19,650 bases of DNA from Erysipelotrichia bacterium (GCA_009916335.1 SAAR01000024.1:1-19650); one strand, 5' to 3'. Counted from the stretch's first letter, positions 1 to 8,336 are shown. The notes: generated by a model from the sequence alone, not told the origin. Numbers and translations: made by a program.

Positions 1-1
1 T

Positions 2-1531
2 GCGGTGATTGTGTATTCGCAAATGGCACGTCAAGCATACCCTGATGCGAATATTATCATTGGTGGTATTGAAGCGAGTTTGCGTCGTCTTTCGCATTAT
101 GACTATTGGGATAATAAAGTAAGAAAGTCTATTATCATTGATGCGAATGCTGATTTATTATTGTATGGTATGGGAGAAAACAGCATTATTGAGGTTGCTG
201 ATGCATTAGCTAGTGGCTTAGATATTCATGATCTTACTTATCTTGATGGAACCGTATTTAAGACAAAAGATTTATCCTTAGCTTTTGAACCGATTATTTT
301 ACCAGCGTATGAAGAAGTTGTACGTTCTAAAAAAGTGTATGCACAAAGTTTTCATACACAATACTTAAATACAGATCATTATGTAGCTAAGACATTAGTG
401 GAACCATATCAGGGTTGGTATGTTGTACAGAATCGACCAAATCGCCCTTTAACTCAACGGGAGTTTGATCATGCCTATGCTTTGCCATATACTAGAGAAT
501 ACCACCCTTCTTATCAAGCAATAGGGCATGTACCAGCGATTGATGAAGTGAAGTTTTCTTTAATTAGCAATCGTGGTTGTTATGGGGCTTGTAATTTTTG
601 TGCATTAACTTTTCATCAAGGGAGAGTCATTCAATCAAGAAGTCATGAAAGTATTATTGCCGAAGCAAAAAAGATGGTTTGGGACCCTGCTTTTAAAGGG
701 TATATACATGATGTGGGTGGACCGACAGCAAACTTTAGAGCACCTGCTTGTGAAAAGCAGAAAACGCATGGAGCATGTGCGACAAAGCAATGTTTATGGC
801 CAAAACCTTGTAAAAATTTAGTGGTAGATCATAAAGATTATCTGTCCTTATTAACAAAATTAAGAGCTTTACCAAATGTAAAGAAAGTATTTGTGCGTAG
901 TGGGATTCGCTATGATTACTTGATGTATGATCATGATGAAACCTTCTTTAGAGAGTTAGTACAAAATCATATTAGTGGACAATTAAAAGTAGCACCTGAA
1001 CATATTAGTGATCGTGTTTTAGATAAGATGGGTAAACCAGGACGAGGCTTATACCAAAAGTTTGTCGAGAAATATTATCGTTTGAATGAGGAATATCATA
1101 AAAATCAATTTCTTGTTCCTTATTTGATGAGTTCTCACCCAGGTAGTGATTTAAACGCTGCGATTGAATTGGCCGAATATTTGCGTGATATTCATCATCA
1201 ACCAGAACAAGTACAGGATTTTTATCCAACTCCTGGAACATTGTCAACAGCTATGTATCATACTGGCTTAGATCCTCGTGATATGAGTGAGGTTTATGTG
1301 CCTAAGACAAGCCATGAAAAAGCAATGCAAAGGGCATTGATCCAATATCGCAATCCTAAAAACTATGATTTGGTATATGAAGCATTAGTGAAAGCAAATC
1401 GTAAAGATTTAATTGGGACAAATAAACATTGTTTGATTCGTCCTAAACGCAGTGTGAAAGAATCGCATTATCCTTATAATAACCATAAGAAAACAAATTA
1501 TAAAGCAAGTAAGACAGGAAGAAAGCATTAG
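2..1531 (+). CDS. ygiQ: YgiQ-family radical SAM protein (UPF0313), 5' end outside window
   Basis: This is the C-terminal ~509 residues of a YgiQ-type radical SAM enzyme; the reading frame is open to the window edge and the family is usually 600-700 residues, so the N-terminus lies upstream. The GTG at position 5 is internal. Visible hallmarks are the GGIEASLRR and [10 protein letters not shown] motifs near the start and the [10 protein letters not shown] motif (Cys192, Cys196, Cys199 counted from position 5), the CxxxCxxC that binds the SAM-cleaving 4Fe-4S cluster. A second cysteine-rich stretch ([17 protein letters not shown], about residues 240-260) is typical of YgiQ and may bind another metal. 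The C-terminal ~30 residues are basic and low in complexity. The substrate of the family is unknown; a cytosolic location is expected. The stop codon lies inside the terminator hairpin that follows. Confidence 0.93.
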   Translation, partial: AVIVYSQMARQAYPDANIIIGGIEASLRRLSHYDYWDNKVRKSIIIDANADLLLYGMGENSIIEVADALASGLDIHDLTYLDGTVFKTKDLSLAFEPIILPAYEEVVRSKKVYAQSFHTQYLNTDHYVAKTLVEPYQGWYVVQNRPNRPLTQREFDHAYALPYTREYHPSYQAIGHVPAIDEVKFSLISNRGCYGACNFCALTFHQGRVIQSRSHESIIAEAKKMVWDPAFKGYIHDVGGPTANFRAPACEKQKTHGACATKQCLWPKPCKNLVVDHKDYLSLLTKLRALPNVKKVFVRSGIRYDYLMYDHDETFFRELVQNHISGQLKVAPEHISDRVLDKMGKPGRGLYQKFVEKYYRLNEEYHKNQFLVPYLMSSHPGSDLNAAIELAEYLRDIHHQPEQVQDFYPTPGTLSTAMYHTGLDPRDMSEVYVPKTSHEKAMQRALIQYRNPKNYDLVYEALVKANRKDLIGTNKHCLIRPKRSVKESHYPYNNHKKTNYKASKTGRKH

Positions 1532-1546
1532 TTTTCTTCTTTTTTT
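1518..1546 (+). terminator. Rho-independent terminator overlapping the ygiQ stop codon
   Basis: A GAAGAAA arm (1518-1524) pairs with TTTCTTC (1533-1539) across an 8-nt loop and runs into seven T residues (1540-1546). The TAG stop (1529-1531) sits in the loop, so the last ygiQ codons double as the terminator stem. Confidence 0.7.
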
Positions 1547-1562
1547 AGTTGTTGAGTAAAGT

Positions 1563-1591
1563 GTGCTTTTTTTAGTGAATAGTGGTAAAAT
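1563..1591 (+). promoter_or_regulatory. Putative extended -10 promoter for the phasin/ABC1 kinase genes
   Basis: TGGTAAAAT (1583-1591) is an extended -10 element, with GTGCTT (1563-1568) 17 bp upstream as a weak -35. Predicted transcription start is near 1598, just ahead of the ribosome binding site AGAGGTG (1604-1610). Confidence 0.5.
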
Positions 1592-1616
1592 AGAAATAAG
1601 AAAAGAGGTGTTCACA

Positions 1617-1925
1617 ATGTTAGATAATTTAAGTGAAGATGTAAAAAAGATTTTATTGGCAGGAATTGGTGCAGTGGCATTAAGTGTTGAAAAATCAAAA
1701 GATGTAATTGATGAACTAGTGGATAAAGGAGCATTAACAATCGAGCAAGGGAAAGTGTTAAATGAAGAATTAAAGCATGATTTAAAAGAAAAACTTGCTT
1801 GTAAGAAAGAGAATGTAGATCTTGTAAGTAAAAAGATTGAAGGATTTTCGAAGGAGGAATTAGAAGCGTTAAAGGCGAAGATTGATACTTTACAAAACCA
1901 AGATGGTAAAGAGGATGCAAAATAG
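1617..1925 (+). CDS. Small phasin-like coiled-coil protein
   Basis: A 102-residue soluble protein starting at ATG 1617, six bases after AGAGGTG. The N-terminal part (LLAGIGAVALSVEKSKDVIDELVDKG, in outline) resembles the phasin / polyhydroxyalkanoate-regulator superfamily: one hydrophobic helix followed by charged helices. The rest is rich in Lys and Glu and should form an amphipathic coiled coil (about residues 35-95). There is no signal peptide or membrane segment. The gene overlaps the ABC1 kinase gene by 11 bases, which suggests translational coupling. Small phasin-like proteins next to ABC1 kinases are something I recall from other Firmicutes. I see no PHA synthase here, so granule binding cannot be assumed; a partner or adaptor of the kinase is an inference. 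Confidence 0.75.
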   Translation: MLDNLSEDVKKILLAGIGAVALSVEKSKDVIDELVDKGALTIEQGKVLNEELKHDLKEKLACKKENVDLVSKKIEGFSKEELEALKAKIDTLQNQDGKEDAK

Positions 1926-3501
1926 TCCATTAAGTAGTAAAAAACGCCTTACACAAATTATTACTATTTTGCGTAAGCATCATATCACGAAGGGGTTAGA
2001 TCCAGTAAAACTGCGTATGATCATTGAAGATTTAGGACCTACTTTTGTGAAAATTGGACAGATCATGTCAACTAGACAGGATATGTTTTCAGAGCGGTAT
2101 TGTCGAGAATTAACAAAATTAAGAAGCAATGTCAGTCCTTTATCTTTTATGGTGATCAAAGAAGTGATTGAACAAGAGTATGCTTGCCCTTTAGAAGAAG
2201 TGTTTAGTACATTTGATGAAGTTCCTTTAGGGAGTGCTTCCATTGCCCAAGTTCATTATGCCACATTAATGAATGGGCAAGATGTTGTTGTGAAAGTGCA
2301 AAGGCCAAATATTTATGAGATGATGGAAAGAGATATTAGTCTTTTAAGGAAGGCTAGTGGTATTTTGCATTTATCCGAAGTCATTGGTAGTGTGGTCGAT
2401 ATTGATGTTGTGTTAGATGAATTTTGGCAAGCTGCAAAACAGGAGATGGATTTTAGCGTAGAAGCAGGTTATGCACTACGTTTTAAACAAACGTATAAGG
2501 ATATTCAATATATTGATGCCCCAAGTATTTATCGTGAATATACAACAACTAAGGTATTGGTAATGGAATATATTGATGGCTTAGCAATTAGTGAACAAAG
2601 TGCCTTACAAAATTTAGGGTATGATTGTTGTGAGATTGCAGAGAAATTAGCAGAAAACTATATTACACAAATTGTTGATCATGGCTTTTTTCATGGGGAT
2701 CCTCATTCTGGAAACATTAGAATCAGAGAAGGTAAAATTGTTTGGATTGATTTTGGTATGATGGGCATTCTTGAACATCGTGATCGGGAATTGATGAAAA
2801 AAGCGGTACAAGCAATTGTGCTAAATGATGTTGGTAAACTTGTCGATGTGATTTTAACGTTAGGGATTCATGATGATAAGGTTGATTATCCAGCGTTGCT
2901 AAATGATATTGAAAATTTTATGAATCAATATTTATCATTAGAATTATCAGCGATTCATTTAGGGGAAATGGTACAGGATATTTTTACCATATGTCATAAG
3001 CATCGTATTTCTATGCCAAAAGGTGTTAGTATGTTAGCAAGAGGAATGGTTAGTGCAGAAAGTACGTTGATGCACCTTGATCCAAATACGAATATGATTC
3101 GTATTGCGGCTAATCATATGACTAACTTGCGTGATATAAAGTTAAAAAAAGAGCTTAAAAAAATAGGAAGAAAGTTACATGATGCAGGGGATCGGACATT
3201 GGATATTCCTGTGCAGCTTTCTGATTTGATTAAAATGGCAAATCGTGGACAGTTTAAACTAAATTTGAACTTAATGGGTAGTGAAGAACCGATTGCCAAA
3301 TTAGATAAAATGGTAAATCGTATTGTCATTTGTATTTTGGCAGCTGCTTTATTAATGGGTAGCTCCTTAATTTGTACCACCGATATGACACCTAAGACAT
3401 TTGGAATTCCCACTTTGGGCTTTATTGGCTATGTGGGAGCGATGATTATGGGTTTGTGGTTATTGTTTAAGATGTTAAAATTACATAAGAAAAATAAATA
3501 A
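1915..3501 (+). CDS. ABC1/AarF/UbiB-family atypical kinase, membrane-anchored
   Basis: A 528-residue member of the ABC1 (UbiB/ADCK) family. The family hallmarks are present: the KxGQ motif (KIGQ, 46-49), the atypical nucleotide loop (GSASIAQVH, 106-114) in place of a P-loop, a likely ATP Lys (127), the catalytic HGDPHSGNI (260-268) and the metal-binding DFG (279-281). Two hydrophobic helices at the C-terminus (about 463-482 and 497-517) should anchor it in the membrane, with a basic tail. ATG 1915 was chosen because it overlaps the upstream stop; ATG 1903 and TTG 1882 are possible but lack a good Shine-Dalgarno. UbiB proteins support ubiquinone synthesis in Proteobacteria, but no quinone genes are visible here, so a role in lipid or isoprenoid handling is only inference. 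Confidence 0.92.
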   Translation: MQNSPLSSKKRLTQIITILRKHHITKGLDPVKLRMIIEDLGPTFVKIGQIMSTRQDMFSERYCRELTKLRSNVSPLSFMVIKEVIEQEYACPLEEVFSTFDEVPLGSASIAQVHYATLMNGQDVVVKVQRPNIYEMMERDISLLRKASGILHLSEVIGSVVDIDVVLDEFWQAAKQEMDFSVEAGYALRFKQTYKDIQYIDAPSIYREYTTTKVLVMEYIDGLAISEQSALQNLGYDCCEIAEKLAENYITQIVDHGFFHGDPHSGNIRIREGKIVWIDFGMMGILEHRDRELMKKAVQAIVLNDVGKLVDVILTLGIHDDKVDYPALLNDIENFMNQYLSLELSAIHLGEMVQDIFTICHKHRISMPKGVSMLARGMVSAESTLMHLDPNTNMIRIAANHMTNLRDIKLKKELKKIGRKLHDAGDRTLDIPVQLSDLIKMANRGQFKLNLNLMGSEEPIAKLDKMVNRIVICILAAALLMGSSLICTTDMTPKTFGIPTLGFIGYVGAMIMGLWLLFKMLKLHKKNK

Positions 3502-3514
3502 GAAGGAGTAATAC

Positions 3515-5197
3515 ATGCGTGATAAACTAGCGATGGCAAGAAAAGAAAAACCAGCAGATTTAGTATTAAAAGGTGGAAAAATATTAAATGTTTTTAGTAA
3601 GGAATGGATAGTAGGGGATATTGCGATTGCTGATGAAAAAATTGTTGGTATTGGTAGTTATGATGGATTGCAAACGATTGATGTACAAGGAAAATATTTA
3701 GTTCCAGGTTTTATTGATGCTCATATGCATATTGAATCGAGTATGCTTATGCCTCAAGAATTAGAAAAAGTATTATTAAAAAAAGGAACAACAAGCATCA
3801 TTGTGGATCCACACGAAATGGTCAATGTAAAAAAAGAAATAGCTTTAGAGTATTTGTTAGAGGCAATCAAACACATGTATTTAGATGTTTATGTGATGTT
3901 GCCATCTAGTGTACCATGTAGTGATTTTGAAAGTAATGGTGCAGGAGCATTTTCAGCAGAAGATATGAAACCTTATTTGCATCACCCACGCATTTTAGGG
4001 TTAGGAGAAACGATGCGTTTTATGGATGTCATTCATGGGGAAAAACGTATGCTTGATAAGCTATTGCTGTTTCAAGATCGCATGATTGATGGACATGCAC
4101 CTGCTGTTTGTGCTGAAATGCTACAAGCGTATGTGTATGCAGGAGTGAATAATGATCATGAATGCAGTACGTTTGAAGAAGCAATGGAAAAATTGCGAGC
4201 TGGAATGAATATCTTTATTCGTGAAGGTAGTGGGGCGAGAAATGTCGAAGCATTAGTAAACGGTTTCTTAAAGCATAATATTAGTTTTGATCACTGTATG
4301 TTTTGTACGGACGATAAGCATCTTGAAGATATTGAAAGCGAAGGACATATTAGTTATTGTATTCAAAAAGCCATTGCTTTAGGGGTACCTATCATTAGTG
4401 CCTATTTAATGGCTACTTATCAAAGTGCTATGGTGTATGGCTTAAAGCATAAAGGAGCACTTGCGGCAGGCTATGATGGAGATATAGTGGTCTTAGATGA
4501 TATAGAAAAGGTGCAGATTCATCAGGTATATAAAGCAGGGCAAGCAGTTGATAAAATCACATATGAAAAAGCAGTGCCTATTGATGAGCGTTTATTGCAT
4601 AGTGTAATTTTACCAAAGATAAGCAAGGAAGATATTGCTTTAAAATGCAAAGCGTTAAATGATGTGATTGTCATGCAAGCACATGAGTTAACTACCCTAC
4701 ACGCAAAAGAAGTGATTGGCAAAGAAACATACTTCATAGCGAATCAAGTTTATAATAAATTGTGTGTTATTGAACGTCATGGACATAATGGCAATATTGC
4801 GGTGGCACCATTAAAAAATTTCAATATAAAAAATGGGGCGATTGCGACTACGGTTGCTCATGATTCACATAATTTAATTGTTGCTGGGGATAATGATGAA
4901 GATATTTTACTTGCCATAAAAGAGGTAGAGCGTTTGCAAGGTGGATATGTGATTGCATCACAAGGTAATATTATTGAAACATTGCCATTGCGTATTTGTG
5001 GATTGATGAGTGAAGAGGATTGTGAAAGTGTACGCAAACAAACAGCAAAGATGTTAAAGATTGCTAGAGAATTAGGTGTGAATGAAGAAATCGATCCATT
5101 TATTACGCTCTCTTTCATGGCTTTGCCAGTCATTCCTGAAATTCGTTTGTGTGATAAAGGATTGTTTGATGTAGTGAACCAGTGTTTTATTAAATAA
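3515..5197 (+). CDS. ade: Adenine deaminase
   Basis: A 560-residue amidohydrolase of the adenine deaminase (AdeC) family, which converts adenine to hypoxanthine and ammonia in purine salvage. Metal ligands are visible in GFIDAHMHIESS (His70, His72) and DPHE (98-101), with further family motifs at GLGETMRF, DGHAP and FCTDDKH. The N-terminal residues form the small beta-sandwich domain usual for the superfamily, and the length is slightly below the usual 570-600. The start ATG follows an AGAAGGAG ribosome binding site 6 bases away. It lies 13 bases after the ABC1 kinase gene and is probably co-transcribed, though no functional link is obvious. No purine riboswitch is visible upstream. Confidence 0.93.
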   Translation: MRDKLAMARKEKPADLVLKGGKILNVFSKEWIVGDIAIADEKIVGIGSYDGLQTIDVQGKYLVPGFIDAHMHIESSMLMPQELEKVLLKKGTTSIIVDPHEMVNVKKEIALEYLLEAIKHMYLDVYVMLPSSVPCSDFESNGAGAFSAEDMKPYLHHPRILGLGETMRFMDVIHGEKRMLDKLLLFQDRMIDGHAPAVCAEMLQAYVYAGVNNDHECSTFEEAMEKLRAGMNIFIREGSGARNVEALVNGFLKHNISFDHCMFCTDDKHLEDIESEGHISYCIQKAIALGVPIISAYLMATYQSAMVYGLKHKGALAAGYDGDIVVLDDIEKVQIHQVYKAGQAVDKITYEKAVPIDERLLHSVILPKISKEDIALKCKALNDVIVMQAHELTTLHAKEVIGKETYFIANQVYNKLCVIERHGHNGNIAVAPLKNFNIKNGAIATTVAHDSHNLIVAGDNDEDILLAIKEVERLQGGYVIASQGNIIETLPLRICGLMSEEDCESVRKQTAKMLKIARELGVNEEIDPFITLSFMALPVIPEIRLCDKGLFDVVNQCFIK

Positions 5198-5198
5198 A

Positions 5199-5231
5199 AG
5201 AAGAAAGTGTAGTTTGTATGCTTTCTTTTTT
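5199..5231 (+). terminator. Putative terminator after ade
   Basis: Directly after the ade stop, GAAGAAAG (5200-5207) can pair with CTTTCTTT (5221-5228), with a 13-nt loop and a run of T to 5231. The stem is weak because it is mostly A-T. Confidence 0.5.
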
Positions 5232-5250
5232 AGATAACACAGAGTAAGGC

Positions 5251-5275
5251 AGAAAAAACACCAGCATTGCTGGTG
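5251..5275 (-). terminator. Terminator of the DUF4438 gene
   Basis: On the minus strand, the stem CACCAGC/GCTGGTG (5259-5265 with 5269-5275, 3-nt loop) is followed by a U-run (plus-strand A-run 5253-5258). It lies 13 bases past the DUF4438 stop and faces the ade terminator, as expected for convergent genes. Confidence 0.75.
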
Positions 5276-5288
5276 AATTTATGCTTTT

Positions 5289-6140
5289 TTACTTAATGTA
5301 ATGGATTAAATTAGCCTGTTCATCAATGAAAGGAATAAGGGTTTGATCTTTGCTTGTTAAAATAATTGCGACACCTGGACCATGACCAGAAGTGAAAGAA
5401 TCACTGTGTACAATGACACCGATACTACAGCTACCATTTAGATAGTGAGGACCATTGTGGCAGTTGTGATCTTTAATGGCTACAAAATCACCAAAGCGTA
5501 ATGTGTCTAAATGATATTTCGCTACCTCTGCTTTATCTTGCGTCATAATATCATAATCACCACTCACAATTTGTGCACTTCCTAATCCTGAACCCATAAG
5601 ATGTGCAGGGACAATATGCGTTACCCCCACTTTTAATGTACCCTGCTCTTCAATGATGTTTAATTTCTCTAATAAGCGAGGATCGATATTCATCACTTTA
5701 ATATTAGGGTAATCTAATAGTTGTAAACCTGTACCATAGCCTTTAATGGCAATTTTATCATCGACATTTAAATCCTCTAACGTGTCTTGATCAAAGTAGA
5801 TAAAAACATGCTCTACGCCACCATGTGTTCCACTCACAACCCCTTTTTTACCTTTCGCATCACCGGAAATTACTTTTGCTTCATTGCCAATACAGCTAGA
5901 GATATTTAATGCGTTGTTTTCACTAGTATCACTATTTTGTAAACTAACCCCAGGTTCCACATGATCTCCAGCAATACCCATACAGCAATCACCGATGGCA
6001 AAATTATAAGTGATGCCACCTGTTCCTGGAATAATACGCCCCATATTATCATAACCAACACGATAGCCTCCATTATGTCTTGGGTGATGTATTTTCCCTT
6101 GCAATGATTGCATCACGATTTTTTCTTTATTTGTTTTCAT
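5289..6140 (-). CDS. DUF4438 family protein
   Basis: A 283-residue protein that I recognise as DUF4438, a family of unknown function found mainly in anaerobic Firmicutes and Thermotogae. The sequence is rich in Gly, His and Cys-containing loops: GDCCMGIAGDHVEPGVS near residue 50, DAKGKKGVVSGTHGG near 95, AHLMGSGLGS near 180, and DHNCHNGPHYLNGSCSIG near 225. These conserved His, Cys and Asp residues could bind metal or form an active site, but no reaction is known to me. There is no signal peptide or membrane helix. The start at 6140 is supported by AGGAGG (plus-strand CCTCCT, 6147-6152) six bases upstream. It is transcribed divergently from the aspartic protease gene. Confidence 0.78.
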   Translation of the reverse strand: MKTNKEKIVMQSLQGKIHHPRHNGGYRVGYDNMGRIIPGTGGITYNFAIGDCCMGIAGDHVEPGVSLQNSDTSENNALNISSCIGNEAKVISGDAKGKKGVVSGTHGGVEHVFIYFDQDTLEDLNVDDKIAIKGYGTGLQLLDYPNIKVMNIDPRLLEKLNIIEEQGTLKVGVTHIVPAHLMGSGLGSAQIVSGDYDIMTQDKAEVAKYHLDTLRFGDFVAIKDHNCHNGPHYLNGSCSIGVIVHSDSFTSGHGPGVAIILTSKDQTLIPFIDEQANLIHYIK

Positions 6141-6160
6141 AAAATTCCTCCTATGTTCTT

Positions 6161-6180
6161 TATTATAGCATGCTATAATA
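6161..6180. promoter_or_regulatory. Perfect 20-bp palindrome with two divergent extended -10 boxes
   Basis: TATTATAGCATGCTATAATA is identical on both strands. Each strand reads TGCTATAAT (plus 6171-6179; minus 6170-6162), an extended -10 element directed at the gene on that side. The two boxes are separated by only GCATGC, so polymerase could hardly occupy both at once. No good -35 hexamer is visible in either direction. The same palindrome could also be an operator for a dimeric regulator. Predicted starts are near 6186 (plus) and 6155 (minus). Confidence 0.65.
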
Positions 6181-6193
6181 GAATGTGGGTGAT

Positions 6194-7162
6194 ATGATGT
6201 TCAATTTACATAAATGCAGATGTGATAAGATTCAAGAAGTAAAAGTTTATAATAGTAAAGAAGTAGAAAAACTTTACCAAAAGGTATTGGTGGCATCTGC
6301 AGAAAGCGATGTTGTCAGCAAGATGAATTTTGCATCAAGAAGGATCATCAAGCATAGTGATCAATTTCAAATGAAGATGATTAAAAATAATTTTTCTCTT
6401 TATTTAGTAACGGTGATAATCCATCATCGTAGCTATCGTTTTGTGGTTGATACAGGTGCACAGATCAGTGCTATTTTAAGTAAACATAAAAACTTAATCG
6501 AAACCTATCAAAGTGATCAAGTCATCAGTGTTAAAAGTGCTGGTGGAGGAATGCGTTGTTTAAAAACGATTTGTTTAGATCAAATGTTTTTTGGTGCATT
6601 GGAAATTAAAAATCAACCTTTTGTCATAATGGACGAGAATGATTTTAAAATCCGTTTTCTCAATCGAGAGCTTATGAGTTTTGATGGCATTTTAGGTTGG
6701 GATATATTATCACAGATCGATTTTGAGCTAGATACAAAAGCGATGCTTTTTTCCATGGTAAAAAATGAAGAACATTTTACTTATTGTAATTTAGTAAATG
6801 CTATTTTCCCTGTTATCATTGTATATGATGAGAAAAAACAACCGGCTATTTTCGGTATTGATACAGGTGCAAAAATCAGCTGGATTAATGATCATTACGC
6901 CATACAACGCAATCTTAAAATCGTTTGTGAAACAAAGGGGTTGAATATTGGGGTACATGGTTTAGAGAAGTTGGATATTACGTTAATTAAAGAATGTATC
7001 ATCTGCTTTTTTGAAAGTAAAATTACGTTGCGTAATTTACGAAGTGGATTGACACAGGTTTTTACTAATTTACAGATAGATGGAATTTTAGGAAATGAAG
7101 TTTTTAAGAAGAAGAAAGTACAGTTTTTAAATAGTAAAGGAATTATAAGAATAATGGAGTAA
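6194..7162 (+). CDS. Two-domain retropepsin-like aspartic protease (single chain)
   Basis: A 322-residue soluble protein with two copies of a retropepsin-like half. Counted from ATG 6194, copy one has FVVDTGAQIS (Asp86) with a downstream DGILGWD (164-170), and copy two has FGIDTGAKIS (Asp223) with DGILGNE (296-302). Each half thus has a D-T-G-A catalytic triplet and the hydrophobic-Gly motif that shapes the active site, as in Asp_protease_2/gag-asp families. Pepsins fuse two halves in one chain, while most bacterial retropepsin-like proteins have one copy and dimerise. An N-terminal region of ~80 residues is basic and unrecognised, with no signal peptide. If the palindromic -10 is used, transcription begins near 6186, excluding the in-frame GTG at 6185 and leaving almost no leader before ATG 6194 or 6197. 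Substrate unknown. Confidence 0.78.
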   Translation: MMFNLHKCRCDKIQEVKVYNSKEVEKLYQKVLVASAESDVVSKMNFASRRIIKHSDQFQMKMIKNNFSLYLVTVIIHHRSYRFVVDTGAQISAILSKHKNLIETYQSDQVISVKSAGGGMRCLKTICLDQMFFGALEIKNQPFVIMDENDFKIRFLNRELMSFDGILGWDILSQIDFELDTKAMLFSMVKNEEHFTYCNLVNAIFPVIIVYDEKKQPAIFGIDTGAKISWINDHYAIQRNLKIVCETKGLNIGVHGLEKLDITLIKECIICFFESKITLRNLRSGLTQVFTNLQIDGILGNEVFKKKKVQFLNSKGIIRIME

Positions 7163-7166
7163 GTTG

Positions 7167-7175
7167 TGCTATAAT
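7167..7175 (+). promoter_or_regulatory. Extended -10 promoter for the cyclophilin operon
   Basis: TGCTATAAT starts 5 bases after the protease stop codon and matches the extended -10 consensus exactly. No convincing -35 is present. The start would be near 7182, ahead of the ribosome binding site AAGGAAGG (7189-7196). Confidence 0.6.
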
Positions 7176-7205
7176 ACTTAGGAATTGAAAGGAAGGTTAA
7201 TTATA

Positions 7206-7640
7206 ATGATAAAAGGTAAAATTACAATGGAAAACAAAGCTGTGATCCCCTTTGTTTTATATGATGAAGAAACACCGATTACAGTAGCGAATTTTGTGAA
7301 ATTAGTGAAGGAAGGTTATTACAATGGAAAAACGTTCCATCGTGTAATTCCTCATTTTGTATCACAAGGAGGATGTCCTAATGGGAATGGAACAGGGGAT
7401 TTAGGATATACCATTCCATGTGAAACACAAAAGAACGTTCATAAACATGTTGCAGGAGCTTTATCTATGGCACATCGTGGAAAAGATACAGGTTGCTGTC
7501 AGTTTTTTATCGTGCATGAACCACAGCCTCATTTAGATGGTGTACATACTGTTTTTGGTATGGTTGTCGATAATATGGGTGCTGTTCGCAATATGCAAAA
7601 TGGTGATGTTATGGAATCTATTGTTATTGATGAGGAATAA
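7206..7640 (+). CDS. Cyclophilin-type peptidyl-prolyl cis-trans isomerase
   Basis: A 144-residue single-domain cyclophilin that catalyses proline cis-trans isomerisation in protein folding. The catalytic Arg is in TFHRVIPHF (about residue 46), followed by SQGG, then QFFIVHE and LDGVHTVFG near residues 99-117. The position that is Trp in cyclosporin-binding cyclophilins is His (DGVH), as in many bacterial forms. There is no signal peptide, so it should act in the cytosol. ATG 7206 was chosen over the upstream in-frame TTG 7185 because AAGGAAGG lies nine bases before it. It is the first gene of a tight three-gene unit; the next start is two bases after its stop. Confidence 0.93.
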   Translation: MIKGKITMENKAVIPFVLYDEETPITVANFVKLVKEGYYNGKTFHRVIPHFVSQGGCPNGNGTGDLGYTIPCETQKNVHKHVAGALSMAHRGKDTGCCQFFIVHEPQPHLDGVHTVFGMVVDNMGAVRNMQNGDVMESIVIDEE

Positions 7641-7642
7641 GC

Positions 7643-7993
7643 ATGAGTGATTTTAGAAAATTAGGTGTTCCTTTTCTTGTTATTTTTTTAAGTGCTTTAA
7701 TTACAAAACTAATTTCTATTTATTTAGTTGGTACTATTTCTGATACATTATATAAGATTGTTGTTGTCATTGCTTTATGTACGTTTGGTGCTACATTAAA
7801 TGTGTCTTTTAGAAAGAGAAGCAAAAGTGTATGGAAAAAGGTAGTGGCGGTACTAATTATTATTTTCTTATTATTTATGCAACTTAATTTATTTACGTTT
7901 ACAAAAGTGGCAGAAGTGTTCGCTTTCTTTGGCATTAGTTCTTTTTATATTAATATGCTATATATTTTTTGTGGCTATATGTTGGTAGATTAA
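7643..7993 (+). CDS. Small membrane protein of unknown function
   Basis: A 116-residue hydrophobic protein with three likely membrane helices (about residues 8-29, 38-54 and 67-88) and a further hydrophobic C-terminal segment near 91-114. A basic loop (SFRKRSKSVWKK, about 55-66) lies between the second and third helices and probably faces the cytosol. I recognise no family. It starts two bases after the cyclophilin stop and ends one base before the zinc-ribbon gene, so the three are almost certainly one transcript and may be translationally coupled. Confidence 0.7.
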   Translation: MSDFRKLGVPFLVIFLSALITKLISIYLVGTISDTLYKIVVVIALCTFGATLNVSFRKRSKSVWKKVVAVLIIIFLLFMQLNLFTFTKVAEVFAFFGISSFYINMLYIFCGYMLVD

Positions 7994-7994
7994 G

Positions 7995-8336
7995 ATGTTT
8001 CGTTATACATTACGTTGCCCTCATTGCAAGAAGCCTATTGATTTGCAGGCTTATCGTTTAAAAACGAAAATTACTTGTCCACATTGTCAGACGCATTATT
8101 TGTTAATTAAGCATATTGTAATGCGTATATTGGAAGTATTCTTATTGTTTATTGTGGCTGGTTCTATTCTTTCTTTTATGCCTAATAATAATGTTATTAT
8201 CTTTTTATGTTTCGTATTTGTTTTCTATGTTGGTAATATCTTCTTTGATTTATTGATGTTGAAGATTGTGAAATGGCGAGGATACTATACATTAGTGGAA
8301 AGAACAATGCCTTTAGACAAACAAAAAAACGAATAG
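7995..8336 (+). CDS. Zinc-ribbon membrane protein of unknown function
   Basis: A 113-residue protein with an N-terminal zinc ribbon, RCPHC (Cys8, Cys11) and TCPHC (Cys28, Cys31), sixteen residues apart, followed by two membrane helices (about 43-60 and 65-87) and a short charged C-terminal tail. The two CPHC knuckles are typical of a structural rubredoxin-like zinc site. The topology suggests a cytosolic zinc domain tethered to the membrane. It is the last gene of the cyclophilin unit, with its stop at the base of the terminator. I do not recognise a named family and assign no function. Confidence 0.72.
   Translation: MFRYTLRCPHCKKPIDLQAYRLKTKITCPHCQTHYLLIKHIVMRILEVFLLFIVAGSILSFMPNNNVIIFLCFVFVFYVGNIFFDLLMLKIVKWRGYYTLVERTMPLDKQKNE

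Noticed and set aside
1409..1930. Minus-strand 173-residue open frame
   Set aside because: It runs antisense through the end of ygiQ, its terminator and the phasin-like gene. The composition is Ser/Phe/Leu-rich as expected from the reverse of Lys/Glu-rich coding, and it has no ribosome binding site.
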